DNA of 59,348 nt, from contig BJHQ01000024.1 of the NCBI GenBank assembly GCA_014193115.1, positions 1-59,348 on the forward strand, written 5' to 3'. Position numbers and translations under genes: made by a program. The notes below the pieces were generated by a model. The model saw only the letters and a program-made list of their open reading frames with translations. It was not told the origin of the DNA and made no database searches. The stretch comes from Planctomycetota bacterium (GTDB lineage: Bacteria > Planctomycetota > UBA11346). Shown here one piece after another: positions 16,950 to 26,300 of the stretch (within the stretch, counting starts at the first letter, position 1; every line of letters starts with the position of its first letter).

Positions 16950-19472
16950 TCACCACTCCAGACAGATGCTCCCACCAGCGTCGAGGCCGGTCCGGCCCGC
17001 GGTGGTCAGGCGCCGGCCATCCACCACCACAGCGCGCAGCGGCAGCCCGCCACCGTGGCATTCCAGCAGCAATGCACCTTCTGCCAGGCGCCAGGTGCCA
17101 AAACCGCCAGCGGTGCACCACGGCCACGTGCCGGGTCGGCCGCCCAGGTGCAGTTCGCCGGTGATGGCGTCATAGCGCTGACCGGTCCAGGCCAGCAGCA
17201 CACCCCAGCTGGCCAGGGTCCGGGCATAGTGATGACCGCATTCCGGCTCGCTGAATGGATTGCGCCGCCGGCCATCGTGGCGGTCGCGGATATCGGTGAC
17301 GGTGCGCAGGGCGAGCTCGTCGCGGCCAGTCTGGACCAGGCCGATGGCGGCGGTGTATTCGAAACCGCTCATCACCTCGGCGAAATAGGGGAAGGGAACC
17401 GGCGGTCGGCGGCCTTCGGGATAGTGGGCCATGACCAGCCCGGCCTCATCGCCGAGAGCGAAACTGCGCATGGGATTGCAGCCAATTTCCGGACCTGAGC
17501 GATGGTTGAGCCGGGCGATGCTGGCCAGGGTGATCGCTACGTGGCGGGGGTCGTGGAGGTCCCCGATACCGTACAAACCTGAGCAAGCCTGACCGATCAA
17601 CTGGTCCACCAGGCAGCCGCCGGCGAGCTGGAAGTCGCTGCCACCGCCCATCCCGATGATCAGCTCAGGAGGGATCGTCGCGGGATCGCCCACCACCACC
17701 CGCTGCTCATAATACTCGCCATTCCACAGTTCGCGGTCCATCCACGCGCTGCCGAAGGCGGCCAGACGGCGGCAGCGAACAGCGAAGTCGATCTCGCCGA
17801 GGTGCTCGGCGATCGCAGCGGCTGCGGCCAGGGCCGCGAGATACCAGCCCTGCATCTGCGGATTCGGGCCGTGGTACTCCACATCCATGGTATTGTGCTG
17901 GCAGCCTTCCATCACCCCATCGCCGTCACCATCCCAGCCGCCAGGAATCCAGCAGAACTCCAAGGCGTTCCTCGCCCGTGGCCACAATCGGCGGAGCCAG
18001 GCGTCACCGGCGCCCAGGCGCCACTCGCGCCACAACTTGACCAGGCATCCCAGCTGCCCGTCGGCGGCGGCCCGGCGCCGCGATGGTCGGCCCAGGGGCA
18101 GGTCAACGCGGAAGGACATGCAGCCATCCTCGGCGGTGGCGTCGAGGAATTCGGTTTCGCGCATGCTGCGGGCCAGCTCCGGGAAGAGCTGGGAAGTGGC
18201 GTGGTCGTAGTTCCACACGTGGGTGCACGATCCGTGGCAGCTGCCACGACTGTCGTGCAGTCCTTCCCAGCCATACCATCGCCCGTCGGGCGTGCGGAAG
18301 CAGGTCTGGCTGCGCAGGGCGCCGAGGTTGCTGAGAGCCGCCTCGGCAAGCACCGGCGGCAAGTCGGAATGCGCCAGACCAGCGACGAACGCGACGGTAC
18401 GGGCTTCGAGGTCGTCCAGGTGACTGGCGGCGTGGACGGCGGCGCTCCAGGCGTCCGGGTACACGGTCGCATAGTGGTTGCCGATGAGGTCCGGGTCCCG
18501 GCCTGGGCCCGACCACGCCGTGCGAGCTGGAGTCCAGCTCCGGCGATTGGGGAAATGCCAAGCGATCAGCACGGTGAATTCCGTCTCTGCGCCTGGCGCC
18601 AGGATCCGGGTCGCTGCCACCGAGGCCATCGGCGAGGCCTCGCCGTGATCCGGCCGTTCTTCCAGCCGGCCATCAGCGAGCAGATCGTCCCAGAAGTCGA
18701 GCAGCGGCCGGCCCCAGCGCCCCGGCGCCCAGTGGCAGCGCCGGCTCAGATCGCCTTCGCCGAGCATGGCCACGGCCAGCGAACCCCAGGCGGGATCGTC
18801 CGGATCGACGCCACGGCTGTCGAGGATCAGGCCGCGTATCGCGTTGGCATCCGCCCCGTGGTCCGCCAAGCGGTTGCGGTTGCCCTTCGCCCCCACCGGC
18901 AGCGGCCGGCCATCCCAGTCCGGCTGGCGCCGGCTGCCATCGACGCCGACGTGGTTCGGCACGGTGGCGCACAGGGTCACCGGCCGGGCAACGTCCCCGG
19001 AATTGGTGATCACGTAGCGAAGAACGGCCACCGGCAGGGAACTCGCGGCGACATCACCGGGCACCAGCGGATTGAACGCCTGCAGCCGGACTGTCAGGGG
19101 GAATCCCGGGTCTTCGAATTCGACCTGGGCGAGCGGATAGGCAGCGGAGAAACGGCAGATGGGGAAGCGCGGCAATCCGTGGTTGGCTTCGGTGCAGCCC
19201 TTGTCGCCGTGGTAATCCGCCGGGTCGATGGGACCCTCCACCAGGCGTATGAGCGGCCGGCCGGCATGGTCGAGGGTGCGCAGGACGATGTGCCCCGGGC
19301 CGCCGTCCCCCACCGGCACGAAGCCCTTTGCCGGCACATTCATCACCTCCCAGTCCCGGAGGTCGCCGCGTCCGCCCAGGGAAACTGAGCCGGTGCCGAG
19401 GCCGCCCAGGGGCAGGGCGACCCGGCGCAGGTCGCTTCCGGTGAAGGTTCTGAGTATGGGCCACGTACGCAT
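16950..19472 (-). CDS. Family GH116 glycosidase (GBA2-like, DUF608)
   Basis: About 840 residues, starting MRTWPILRTFTGSDLRRVAL. The N-terminal beta-sandwich has VALPLGGLGTGSVSLGGRGDLRDWEV, typical of GBA2_N. The (alpha/alpha)6 barrel carries WYGWEGLHDSRGSCHGSCTHVWNYDHA, WIPGGWDGDGDGVMEGCQHNTMDVEYHGPNPQM (acid/base aspartate region) and MRSFALGDEAGL. GH116 enzymes are retaining beta-glucosidases, beta-xylosidases or glucosylceramidases. There is no signal peptide, so it acts on imported oligosaccharides. I chose ATG 19472; the in-frame extension upstream would run through the promoter and the divergent AraC start. It converges on the beta-helix gene (102-bp gap). Confidence 0.85.
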   Translation of the reverse strand: MRTWPILRTFTGSDLRRVALPLGGLGTGSVSLGGRGDLRDWEVMNVPAKGFVPVGDGGPGHIVLRTLDHAGRPLIRLVEGPIDPADYHGDKGCTEANHGLPRFPICRFSAAYPLAQVEFEDPGFPLTVRLQAFNPLVPGDVAASSLPVAVLRYVITNSGDVARPVTLCATVPNHVGVDGSRRQPDWDGRPLPVGAKGNRNRLADHGADANAIRGLILDSRGVDPDDPAWGSLAVAMLGEGDLSRRCHWAPGRWGRPLLDFWDDLLADGRLEERPDHGEASPMASVAATRILAPGAETEFTVLIAWHFPNRRSWTPARTAWSGPGRDPDLIGNHYATVYPDAWSAAVHAASHLDDLEARTVAFVAGLAHSDLPPVLAEAALSNLGALRSQTCFRTPDGRWYGWEGLHDSRGSCHGSCTHVWNYDHATSQLFPELARSMRETEFLDATAEDGCMSFRVDLPLGRPSRRRAAADGQLGCLVKLWREWRLGAGDAWLRRLWPRARNALEFCWIPGGWDGDGDGVMEGCQHNTMDVEYHGPNPQMQGWYLAALAAAAAIAEHLGEIDFAVRCRRLAAFGSAWMDRELWNGEYYEQRVVVGDPATIPPELIIGMGGGSDFQLAGGCLVDQLIGQACSGLYGIGDLHDPRHVAITLASIARLNHRSGPEIGCNPMRSFALGDEAGLVMAHYPEGRRPPVPFPYFAEVMSGFEYTAAIGLVQTGRDELALRTVTDIRDRHDGRRRNPFSEPECGHHYARTLASWGVLLAWTGQRYDAITGELHLGGRPGTWPWCTAGGFGTWRLAEGALLLECHGGGLPLRAVVVDGRRLTTAGRTGLDAGGSICLEW

Positions 19473-19527
19473 GTCTGACTCGCGGTGATTCGGGAACCGT
19501 GCGCTGGTTCGTGTGGATGCTGATGGT

Positions 19528-20415
19528 ATGCTGTCAGCATTGCCATCGACCATGCCCGGAACTCGCATCAGCATACGCCGGACTGCCCAGGTCGACCGGG
19601 TGCGTGGCGTGCCGCTGTCCCATCCCGGTTGCGCCGCCCTGATCACCGCCGGGGTGCGCAGCCTCGGCCTCGACTGGCGGATGCCCGGCAGCACCTGGGG
19701 CGAAGGAGTCTCGCCCTCGCTGCTGCTCTTCTGGATGGTCAGCGGCAAGGTTGCGCTGGCCGCCGGGCCAGCCGCCTCAACGGACCAGCTGACCGCCGGT
19801 CCGGACCAATGTCTGGTGGTTCCGCCGACCACCGCCAAGCGCCTGACCAGCGGAGCGGGGCCGGTGCATGCTGCCTATATCCATCTGTCGCCACGAGCGC
19901 CGTGGACAGAGATCACTGCCGGGGTCCTGCCGGCGGCCCGCGCCCGCCATGTTGCCGCCCTGATCACCGCCCTCGCCGACGAGACGGTCGGCATCGCCAA
20001 CGACCACTTGGCTCGGCAACTTTCCGAAGCGATCATCACGTGCTGCCTGGGACTGACCGCTGCCGACCTGCCGCGGGAACGGGCTCGGCTCCAAACCCTC
20101 TGGGATGAGGTCGCATCAGCGCCAGAGCGGCCGTGGCAGGCGGCGGGATTGGCCCGGCGGGTCGGCATGTCGGTGGGCAATTTTCATCGCCGGGTGCTGG
20201 CTCTGCACGGTCGCCCGCCCATGGCCTTGGTCCGCCAGATGCGCCTGGAGCGCGCCGCCGACCGTCTGCGGACCTCCCATGCGACGCTTGCGGAGATCGC
20301 CGACGAAGTGGGCTATGCCAGCGGCTTCGCCTTGTCCAACGCCCTGCGCCAGCACCTCGGGGTCAGGCCCCGCCAACTGCGCCGGTCCGACCATTCGGCG
20401 GCGCCGCGACCGTGA
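19528..20415 (+). CDS. AraC-family transcriptional regulator, likely local regulator of GH116
   Basis: About 295 residues. The N-terminal part (about 30-180) is a cupin-like sensor region without strong motifs. The C-terminal double helix-turn-helix (about 205-290) is clear: GLARRVGMSVGNFHRRVLALHGRPPMALVRQMRLERAADRLRTS, then LAEIADEVGYASGFALSNALRQHLGVRPRQLR. AraC proteins usually activate nearby catabolic genes when a sugar is bound, and it diverges from the GH116 gene with only about 55 bp between starts. The first codon is uncertain: GTG 19513, ATG 19528 or ATG 19552. Confidence 0.85.
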   Translation: MLSALPSTMPGTRISIRRTAQVDRVRGVPLSHPGCAALITAGVRSLGLDWRMPGSTWGEGVSPSLLLFWMVSGKVALAAGPAASTDQLTAGPDQCLVVPPTTAKRLTSGAGPVHAAYIHLSPRAPWTEITAGVLPAARARHVAALITALADETVGIANDHLARQLSEAIITCCLGLTAADLPRERARLQTLWDEVASAPERPWQAAGLARRVGMSVGNFHRRVLALHGRPPMALVRQMRLERAADRLRTSHATLAEIADEVGYASGFALSNALRQHLGVRPRQLRRSDHSAAPRP

Positions 20416-20501
20416 ATGGCGATCCGATTCAACGTCACCTATGGCATGGACAGACATCGGCTGCGAAAAAAATCCGTCAGACTGCCTGAGTGGTGTGCTG
20501 G

Positions 20502-21482
20502 TCAGGTGGCGACCGCCACCAGGATCGCCTTGGCCGGCGTGTCGTAGCGCCGCCGGAACAGCCAGCTTCCGAGACGGAAGCTCCGCCCGCCAGGACCGTT
20601 GATCAGGTCATCGAGCCGGCGTAATCGGCCGCGATCGGGCTCCAGGCCCAGGTGTTCGAGGGCGGCCAGCCAGAACGCTGCCCGCGCCTCAGCCGGCGTC
20701 GCCCGTAGTTCCGCAACCGGGACGATCTGATCGGATCTCCAGCGATCGATCAGTGGTTTCGCCGATGCTGACGATGCGGTGAATGCCAACCGGCGGCCTT
20801 GCGCATAGGCGGCCAGTTCCTCGCTGAATCCGGGGCAGGCCAGCTCGATATCGCGCAGCACACTATGCCTGAGATGATTGCGGGTCAGCCGCTGGTCCCG
20901 ATTGGTGGGATCCTCGCGCCATTCCAGGCCCCGCGCGACCAGGTGGTCGGTCAGGGCGAGCCGCGGCCAGCCCAGCAGCGGTCGGACCAGATCAATTCCA
21001 GGAGCCAGCGGCCGTCGCTCCGCCATTCCGGCCAGACCCCGATCGCCAGCCCCGCGGAGGATGTGATGGAGTACGGTTTCCGCCTGATCATCACGGTGGT
21101 GGGCGGTGCAGACGGTGTTGGCGCTGACCTGTCGGGCGACTTCGCCAAGCCGCTGATAGCGGAAGCGGCGGCCGGCAGCTTCGAGCCCTTCCTTGCCGGA
21201 CCTGGCGAGGGCCGCGATGTCCGCCCGTTCGATGACGGTGGTCAGGCCGTAACCAGCTCCACGCGCAGCGACGAATCGTGCATCGTCCGCCGAATCCGAC
21301 CTGAGGCCATGGTCGAGATGCCAGACGGTCAGCGGCCACCGGCCATCCCTCGCCAGCAGATCGAGCAAGGCGCAACTGTCGGCGCCACCCGACACCGCCA
21401 GCACCACGGGCCGACCGGTGGGACCGAGGGCGCGGCTCCAGTCAACCTGAACCACGTCCGGCGTTGGCGCGATGGCGGTCAT
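20502..21482 (-). CDS. tilS: tRNA(Ile)-lysidine synthase
   Basis: 326 residues. The PP-loop ATP-binding motif AVSGGADSCALLDLL is near residue 28, followed by VWHLDHGLRSDSADDARFV, KEGLEAAGRRFRY, CTAHHRDDQAETVLHHILRGAGDRGLAGM and REDPTNRDQRLTRNHLRHSVL, which are all specific to TilS. The enzyme adds lysine to C34 of tRNA(Ile2) so that it reads AUA. The protein is shorter than E. coli TilS and appears to lack most of the C-terminal domains, similar to the short TilS of some thermophiles and PVC bacteria. It follows a small unknown gene by 24 bp. Confidence 0.93.
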   Translation of the reverse strand: MTAIAPTPDVVQVDWSRALGPTGRPVVLAVSGGADSCALLDLLARDGRWPLTVWHLDHGLRSDSADDARFVAARGAGYGLTTVIERADIAALARSGKEGLEAAGRRFRYQRLGEVARQVSANTVCTAHHRDDQAETVLHHILRGAGDRGLAGMAERRPLAPGIDLVRPLLGWPRLALTDHLVARGLEWREDPTNRDQRLTRNHLRHSVLRDIELACPGFSEELAAYAQGRRLAFTASSASAKPLIDRWRSDQIVPVAELRATPAEARAAFWLAALEHLGLEPDRGRLRRLDDLINGPGGRSFRLGSWLFRRRYDTPAKAILVAVAT

Positions 21483-21506
21483 GGCGGTCGGAACCGCGCC
21501 GCCAGG

Positions 21507-21809
21507 TCAGACTGGCGGACGGCCGCCTTCGACCAGGTTGGCACCGAAGGCTTCGGCGATCTCGATCACCCGGTAATGATGCTCGTCAGCCGCCTGGACG
21601 TAGATCCAGACGTAGAAACCATCCTTGGAGCGTTGCAATTCGCCTTTGATCATGCTCTCGTCATCGCTGTAGCGGAAGGTGTAGGTTCCCACCTGCTCGA
21701 AGCCGAGTTGGCCGAAATGCTCAGCGAAGTATTCGAGCGGTTCGGTGAAATCCACGACCTCTTCGGGGTCGGGGGAGAGGGAGAATTTCCGGACGGTGAC
21801 GGTGGCCAT
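21507..21809 (-). CDS. Small conserved-looking hypothetical protein upstream of tilS
   Basis: 100 residues, acidic, no signal or membrane segment. The body (GQLGFEQVGTYTFRYSDDES, IKGELQRSKDGFYVWIYVQA, HHYRVIEIAEAFGANLV) alternates strands and helices like a compact alpha/beta domain. I do not recognise a family. It is 24 bp before tilS on the same strand, so it is probably cotranscribed. The ATG at 21809 is preceded by a plausible purine-rich site. Confidence 0.65.
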   Translation of the reverse strand: MATVTVRKFSLSPDPEEVVDFTEPLEYFAEHFGQLGFEQVGTYTFRYSDDESMIKGELQRSKDGFYVWIYVQAADEHHYRVIEIAEAFGANLVEGGRPPV

Positions 21810-21960
21810 TCGCAGGGACCCTAAGGGATCGCGGCCGGCGGGGCAAGCCTGCCGGGACGATCGCGGAAGGGGGATAGTAACCAGGTTATGTCACCACCCA
21901 AAAGGTTTTCTTTCCACATTGGTCGTTGCACATTGTTGCAAACAAGCACCCAGCCGCCGA

Positions 21961-23256
21961 TCAGCCCAGCCGACCTTTCCACGCCCACAGCCCCAAGGCT
22001 GGGTTGCGGATGAAATACAGCCGCTCGCCATCAGCCATGGTATTCCAGCCATCGGTCAGCACCTCCGGGTTATAGCGCTGGCGCTGCTCGGCCAGATCGC
22101 CCCATTGGTAACCGACCGACTCGACCTCGGCCCGGCTGAGCACGCCAGGGCAGTAACGGACGGTGAACCGGCCTTCGCTCGATCCGTGGATCAGGTGCGC
22201 AGCAGCGGACAGATTGGCCCGCAAGTCGGCGTTTCCAGCGACAAAGGACATGATCTCAGGCGTGGTCCGGTAGCCGTATTTGCGGATCAGGGCATCGATG
22301 CCGGGATCCTCGCCGAAGCCTTTCAGGCCAGGAGCCAGCACGATCAGCTCGCCGCCGGTGGCGATGGCCATCCGCGTCCGATAGATCGACTTGTTGCCGA
22401 GCCAGGTGGTGTGGAACTCCTCCGGGTCGAGCCAGACCACCACTTTCTTCGGTTCCTCGTCGAGATGAACGAAGTTCACCGCCACTGACAGCCGGCAGGC
22501 CAGCTCGAAGCACTCGGTACCGCTGCCGATGTAGAGCCCTCTGGTCACCAGTCCGTCTGGTCCTGGCGTCTCGCCGGCGGTTGGCCGACCAACCACGGTC
22601 AGAATGAACACAATCGGCAGATGGGCGCAAAACCGGACCAGGGCTTCGTTGAGCAGCCGACGGACCGGCGTATCCGCCCGGCCCATCATCCGTTCCATGC
22701 CATAGCACGCGCCGATGAAGTGGCTTTCGTTGATGCCGGCCGCGCCACCGGTGCCGACGAACAGGTTTTTGGTGTGGTTGGCCATGCCGGTGACCTCATG
22801 GGGCACGACCTGGCCAATCGACAGGATCAGGTCGTGACCGCCGTTCCACACCAGCTTGTTGAGCTGGGCCGGCCACGGCTTGTCGTAGACGCCGTCGCTG
22901 GCGATCCGGACGAAATCCGCCGGCAGTTCCCCAACGGTCACCACGTCGTTGCGCCAGTCGTGGACCCGGAACCGCTCGACCGGCACGCCGGCGTACATCT
23001 TGCGGATCTGCCATTCCGGCATCGGCACATGGGTGCCGAGGGCGGGCAGCACATCGGTCAACGCCTGTCCATACAGCTCAGCAACCGCCTGGGTCGCGAT
23101 CCCGGCCCGGCTGTTGAACCGGGTGAAATCCGGTGGAACCGCCAGCACCCGCCGCTTTTCGCCGAGACCGGCCAGGGTGTCGTGGACGATGCGTTTCAGC
23201 TCTGCATCGCTGATGACCGTGGTGGGCGAGCCGTGGGCGAACAGGGTGCCGGACAT
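21961..23256 (-). CDS. larA: LarA-family nickel-pincer enzyme (lactate racemase-like)
   Basis: 431 residues, typical for LarA/DUF2088. Visible signatures are VPPDFTRFNSRAG (LarA 'DDxTR'-like loop), GQVVPHEVTGMANHTKNLFVGTGG (the histidine and the lysine that holds the nickel pincer nucleotide), and GINESHFIGACYGMERMMG. LarA enzymes racemise or epimerise alpha-hydroxyacids using a pyridinium-3,5-bisthiocarboxylate mononucleotide nickel cofactor made by LarB, LarC and LarE. None of those cofactor genes is in the window, so they must lie elsewhere or the substrate differs from lactate. It follows the giant AAA+ gene by 68 bp on the same strand. The symbol denotes the family, not proven lactate specificity. 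Confidence 0.8.
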   Translation of the reverse strand: MSGTLFAHGSPTTVISDAELKRIVHDTLAGLGEKRRVLAVPPDFTRFNSRAGIATQAVAELYGQALTDVLPALGTHVPMPEWQIRKMYAGVPVERFRVHDWRNDVVTVGELPADFVRIASDGVYDKPWPAQLNKLVWNGGHDLILSIGQVVPHEVTGMANHTKNLFVGTGGAAGINESHFIGACYGMERMMGRADTPVRRLLNEALVRFCAHLPIVFILTVVGRPTAGETPGPDGLVTRGLYIGSGTECFELACRLSVAVNFVHLDEEPKKVVVWLDPEEFHTTWLGNKSIYRTRMAIATGGELIVLAPGLKGFGEDPGIDALIRKYGYRTTPEIMSFVAGNADLRANLSAAAHLIHGSSEGRFTVRYCPGVLSRAEVESVGYQWGDLAEQRQRYNPEVLTDGWNTMADGERLYFIRNPALGLWAWKGRLG

Positions 23257-23324
23257 GGCCGGGCACGGTGGGCCGCGGACCTAGCAGCGTCAACCGCATG
23301 CGGCAGGGCAGGGCGATCGCTTCG

Positions 23325-26300
23325 TCAGCGCTCTGGGCCGGCCCACGTGGTGGGAGGTTCGTCTGGCGCGTCGTGCTGTCCTGGTTTGATGACCTGGGCC
23401 TCGTTGGCCTTGCGCATCATTGATCGCAGGTCGGCGGCGATGGCCTCCATCTGCTTGCGGGTCTGGATGGTGCCGCCGACGTGTTTACTGAGCAGTTCCA
23501 AAACCGGTACCAGGGCGGCCTCGATCACCCAGATCTGCTTTTCGTAGAGTTTGGCATAGGTCGCGGGCAAGGTGTTGATGACTTCGATCTTGGGCGAAGC
23601 GACTTCGATCCGCGGGGGTTCGCTGCGCAGCGCAGTCAGTGCAGCGCCGAGCTTGGCGATGACTTCGGTCAGGGCTGTCTGGTGCTCTGCCGCGGTGGAG
23701 GCGAGGCGGTCATCAGCGGCCTGGCGCTGGGCAGCGCTGGCCGTCTGGTGTTCCGCGGTCTGGCGGAACACCGCGCCCGATTCGGCCAGGGCCTTGACCA
23801 GGGCGCCTTGCAGCAGCTCGATCCGCTCGCCCAGCTTGGCAAGCATGACCACTGCTTTTTCCTGCGGATCATCGCTGCCAGCCAGATCGGTCCGGCGGAC
23901 GAAACCGCGCTTGATCGTCGCCCAGCGTTCGCCCTCGATCGAATCGAGCACGCCGAGCAGCTCCTTCATTTTCAGCACGTTGGATTCTGCGGCGGTGGTC
24001 AGGGTCTGACTCTCGGCCTGGTAGTGGTCGAGCAGCACGCCGGTCAATTCCGCTGCGGACAGCGCGGGCACCACCCGGGCGGCGATCTTGGCCATGTTGC
24101 GATAACTGCCTTGCAATTTGAAGGCCGGCTCGGTGCGGTCACCATCCTGCTGGGCGGCGCTGGCGATGTACGCGGCGTTGACCTTGAGCAACAGATCGCG
24201 AGCAGTGCTCAGGTGGCGCAGCACCGCGACCACGTCGCCGAGCTCGGCGCCGCTGTACGGATGCTCCAGCTCGGTGCGGGCGCTGTCGTCACCGCCAGCG
24301 ATGCGCAGCAGGCGGACCAGATCCTGCGGCGGGCGCGCCGCCAATGGTTGCAGAACCGGGCTCGCCACCAGGCAATTTTCCAGGAAACTGCTGGCGAATG
24401 CCGCTGCGTTGCCGCCGGCGACATCGCCCAGGTTCCAGGTGTCAGCGCGGTTGGCGAGCATGTCGGGGATGCTGAACCGGTCGCCCGATTCGGTGTATGG
24501 ATTGCCCGCCATCGCCACCACGAAGCGCTTGCCGCGCAGGTCGAAGGTCTTGGCCTGGCCGCGCCAGACGCCTTCGATGCGCCGGGTGCCGTCGCACAGC
24601 GGGATGAACTTTTGCAGGAATTCCGGATCGCAGTGCTGAATGTCGTCGAGCAGCAGCAACACGTTGCTGCCCATCGCCAGGGCCAGGTTGATCCGCTCGA
24701 CCTCCTGCCGGGCGGTGGCGTTGGGCGCCTCGGCCGGATCGAGCGACCGCGTGCGGTGGCCGAGGGCCGGGCCGTTGACCTTGATCCAGGCTAGGCCGAG
24801 CACCGCCGCGACGTATTCGAGCAAGGTCGTCTTGCCATATCCAGGTGGCGAGATCAGCAGCAATAATCCTTGCGAATCGGTGCGTCGACCAGCACCGGCG
24901 GATCCGATCTGCTTGGCCAGGTTGTCGCCCACCATCGGCAGATAGACCTGATCGACCAAGGTGTTGCGGACGAAGCTGGTGAGGACTTTCGGAGTCAGTT
25001 CGTCCAACCGCAGCCGGGTTCGTTCGGCGGCAAGGATTGCGGCCCGCCTGGTCCGCCACGCCCTGAACAGCGGTACGGTGTCGCGGGCGAAGCGGGTCAG
25101 GCGAGTGGCAGCTTCATCGAGGCGCAGATCCATCCGGCCGTCCCGGATCCGTGGATGATTCGCCAGCAGACCTTCGATGGCCATGGCGGTGCGGGCGGTG
25201 ATCGGTTCGCGGTCGATGCCCGGAGTCAGCAACCAGGCGGCGACCTCGGGAATGGCATTGCTGAGTTCTGGCGTACACGCCGCCGACACCCACGCCGTAG
25301 CAAGTCGAAGCTGTCCGTCGAGATCGCTGGAAACGGTGGCGAGATCATCAGCGAACTGGAGATCTGCCTGATGATTCCGCAGCCAATCGTCGAACTTGGT
25401 GCGTAGAGTGACGGCCTCGCCAGAGACGACGAAGCTGGCGCCGCCAGAGCGCGCAAGTTCAGCGGCGAGGTAAGCGCCTGCCGCGAGCGCCGCGAGCGCC
25501 GGAAGCGCCGAGCCGGCTGGGAGCGCCGAGCGCCAGCTCGGCTGGGCTTGATTAGGAGCTTGCCCTGGGAGCGCCGAGCGCCAGCTCGGCTTGGCTTGGG
25601 TTGGAGATTGATTTTTATTTGGATTTTCATTTACGAAAATCGCTCCGCTGGCGGACTGTCTCTCGGCCGAGCTGGCGCTCGGCGCTGCCAGGTTGGTCGA
25701 ACTGGGGTGCGGCGCTCCCAGCTCCGCGCACGCCGCCACCAAGGCCGAATCATCCGGGGAACCACCGATCCCGCGCAGCCGGGCCAGGCTGGTGGCCTCG
25801 GCGATCAGTCGCTGTTTCAGCTCAGAATCCGTACACCGCGACCACGCCAGAATCGCCGCAGCGCGATCAGCAGCCGAATATCGCAGCAATCCAGCGGTGG
25901 CGCTCAAGTGCCGCAGCGAGACCAGGATCTTCACCGCGTCGTGATCGTGGATACCGCGCTCGATGCCCAGTTCGGGCCGGTCGGCGGCGACGGAGCGCAC
26001 CAGCGCCTCCAGATCTGCCCCGGGTTCAGCGGTCTGGTCGAGCAGCAGCCACGCGAGGTATTCCGCCCGACAGGTGGACTGGTCCTCGCTCTCCAGAATC
26101 TGGTCCCAGACCGAAGCGAAGGATACCGCGTCGTTATCAGCGCACGGCCATTCGAGATCGCTGCCGGCGAGCTGGAAAACCAGCCGGCGCTGCGCCCCAT
26201 CGTCGCGCACCAGCAGGGCCAGCTCGGCCGCCTGGCGATTGACGGTGAAGCGATGGCGGCCGATCCGGACCAGCCCGTCGCCATCGACCAGGTCGGCGCG

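Noticed and set aside
17802..19388. 528-codon plus-strand open frame
   Set aside because: Antisense shadow of the GH116 gene, whose own product has clear family motifs.
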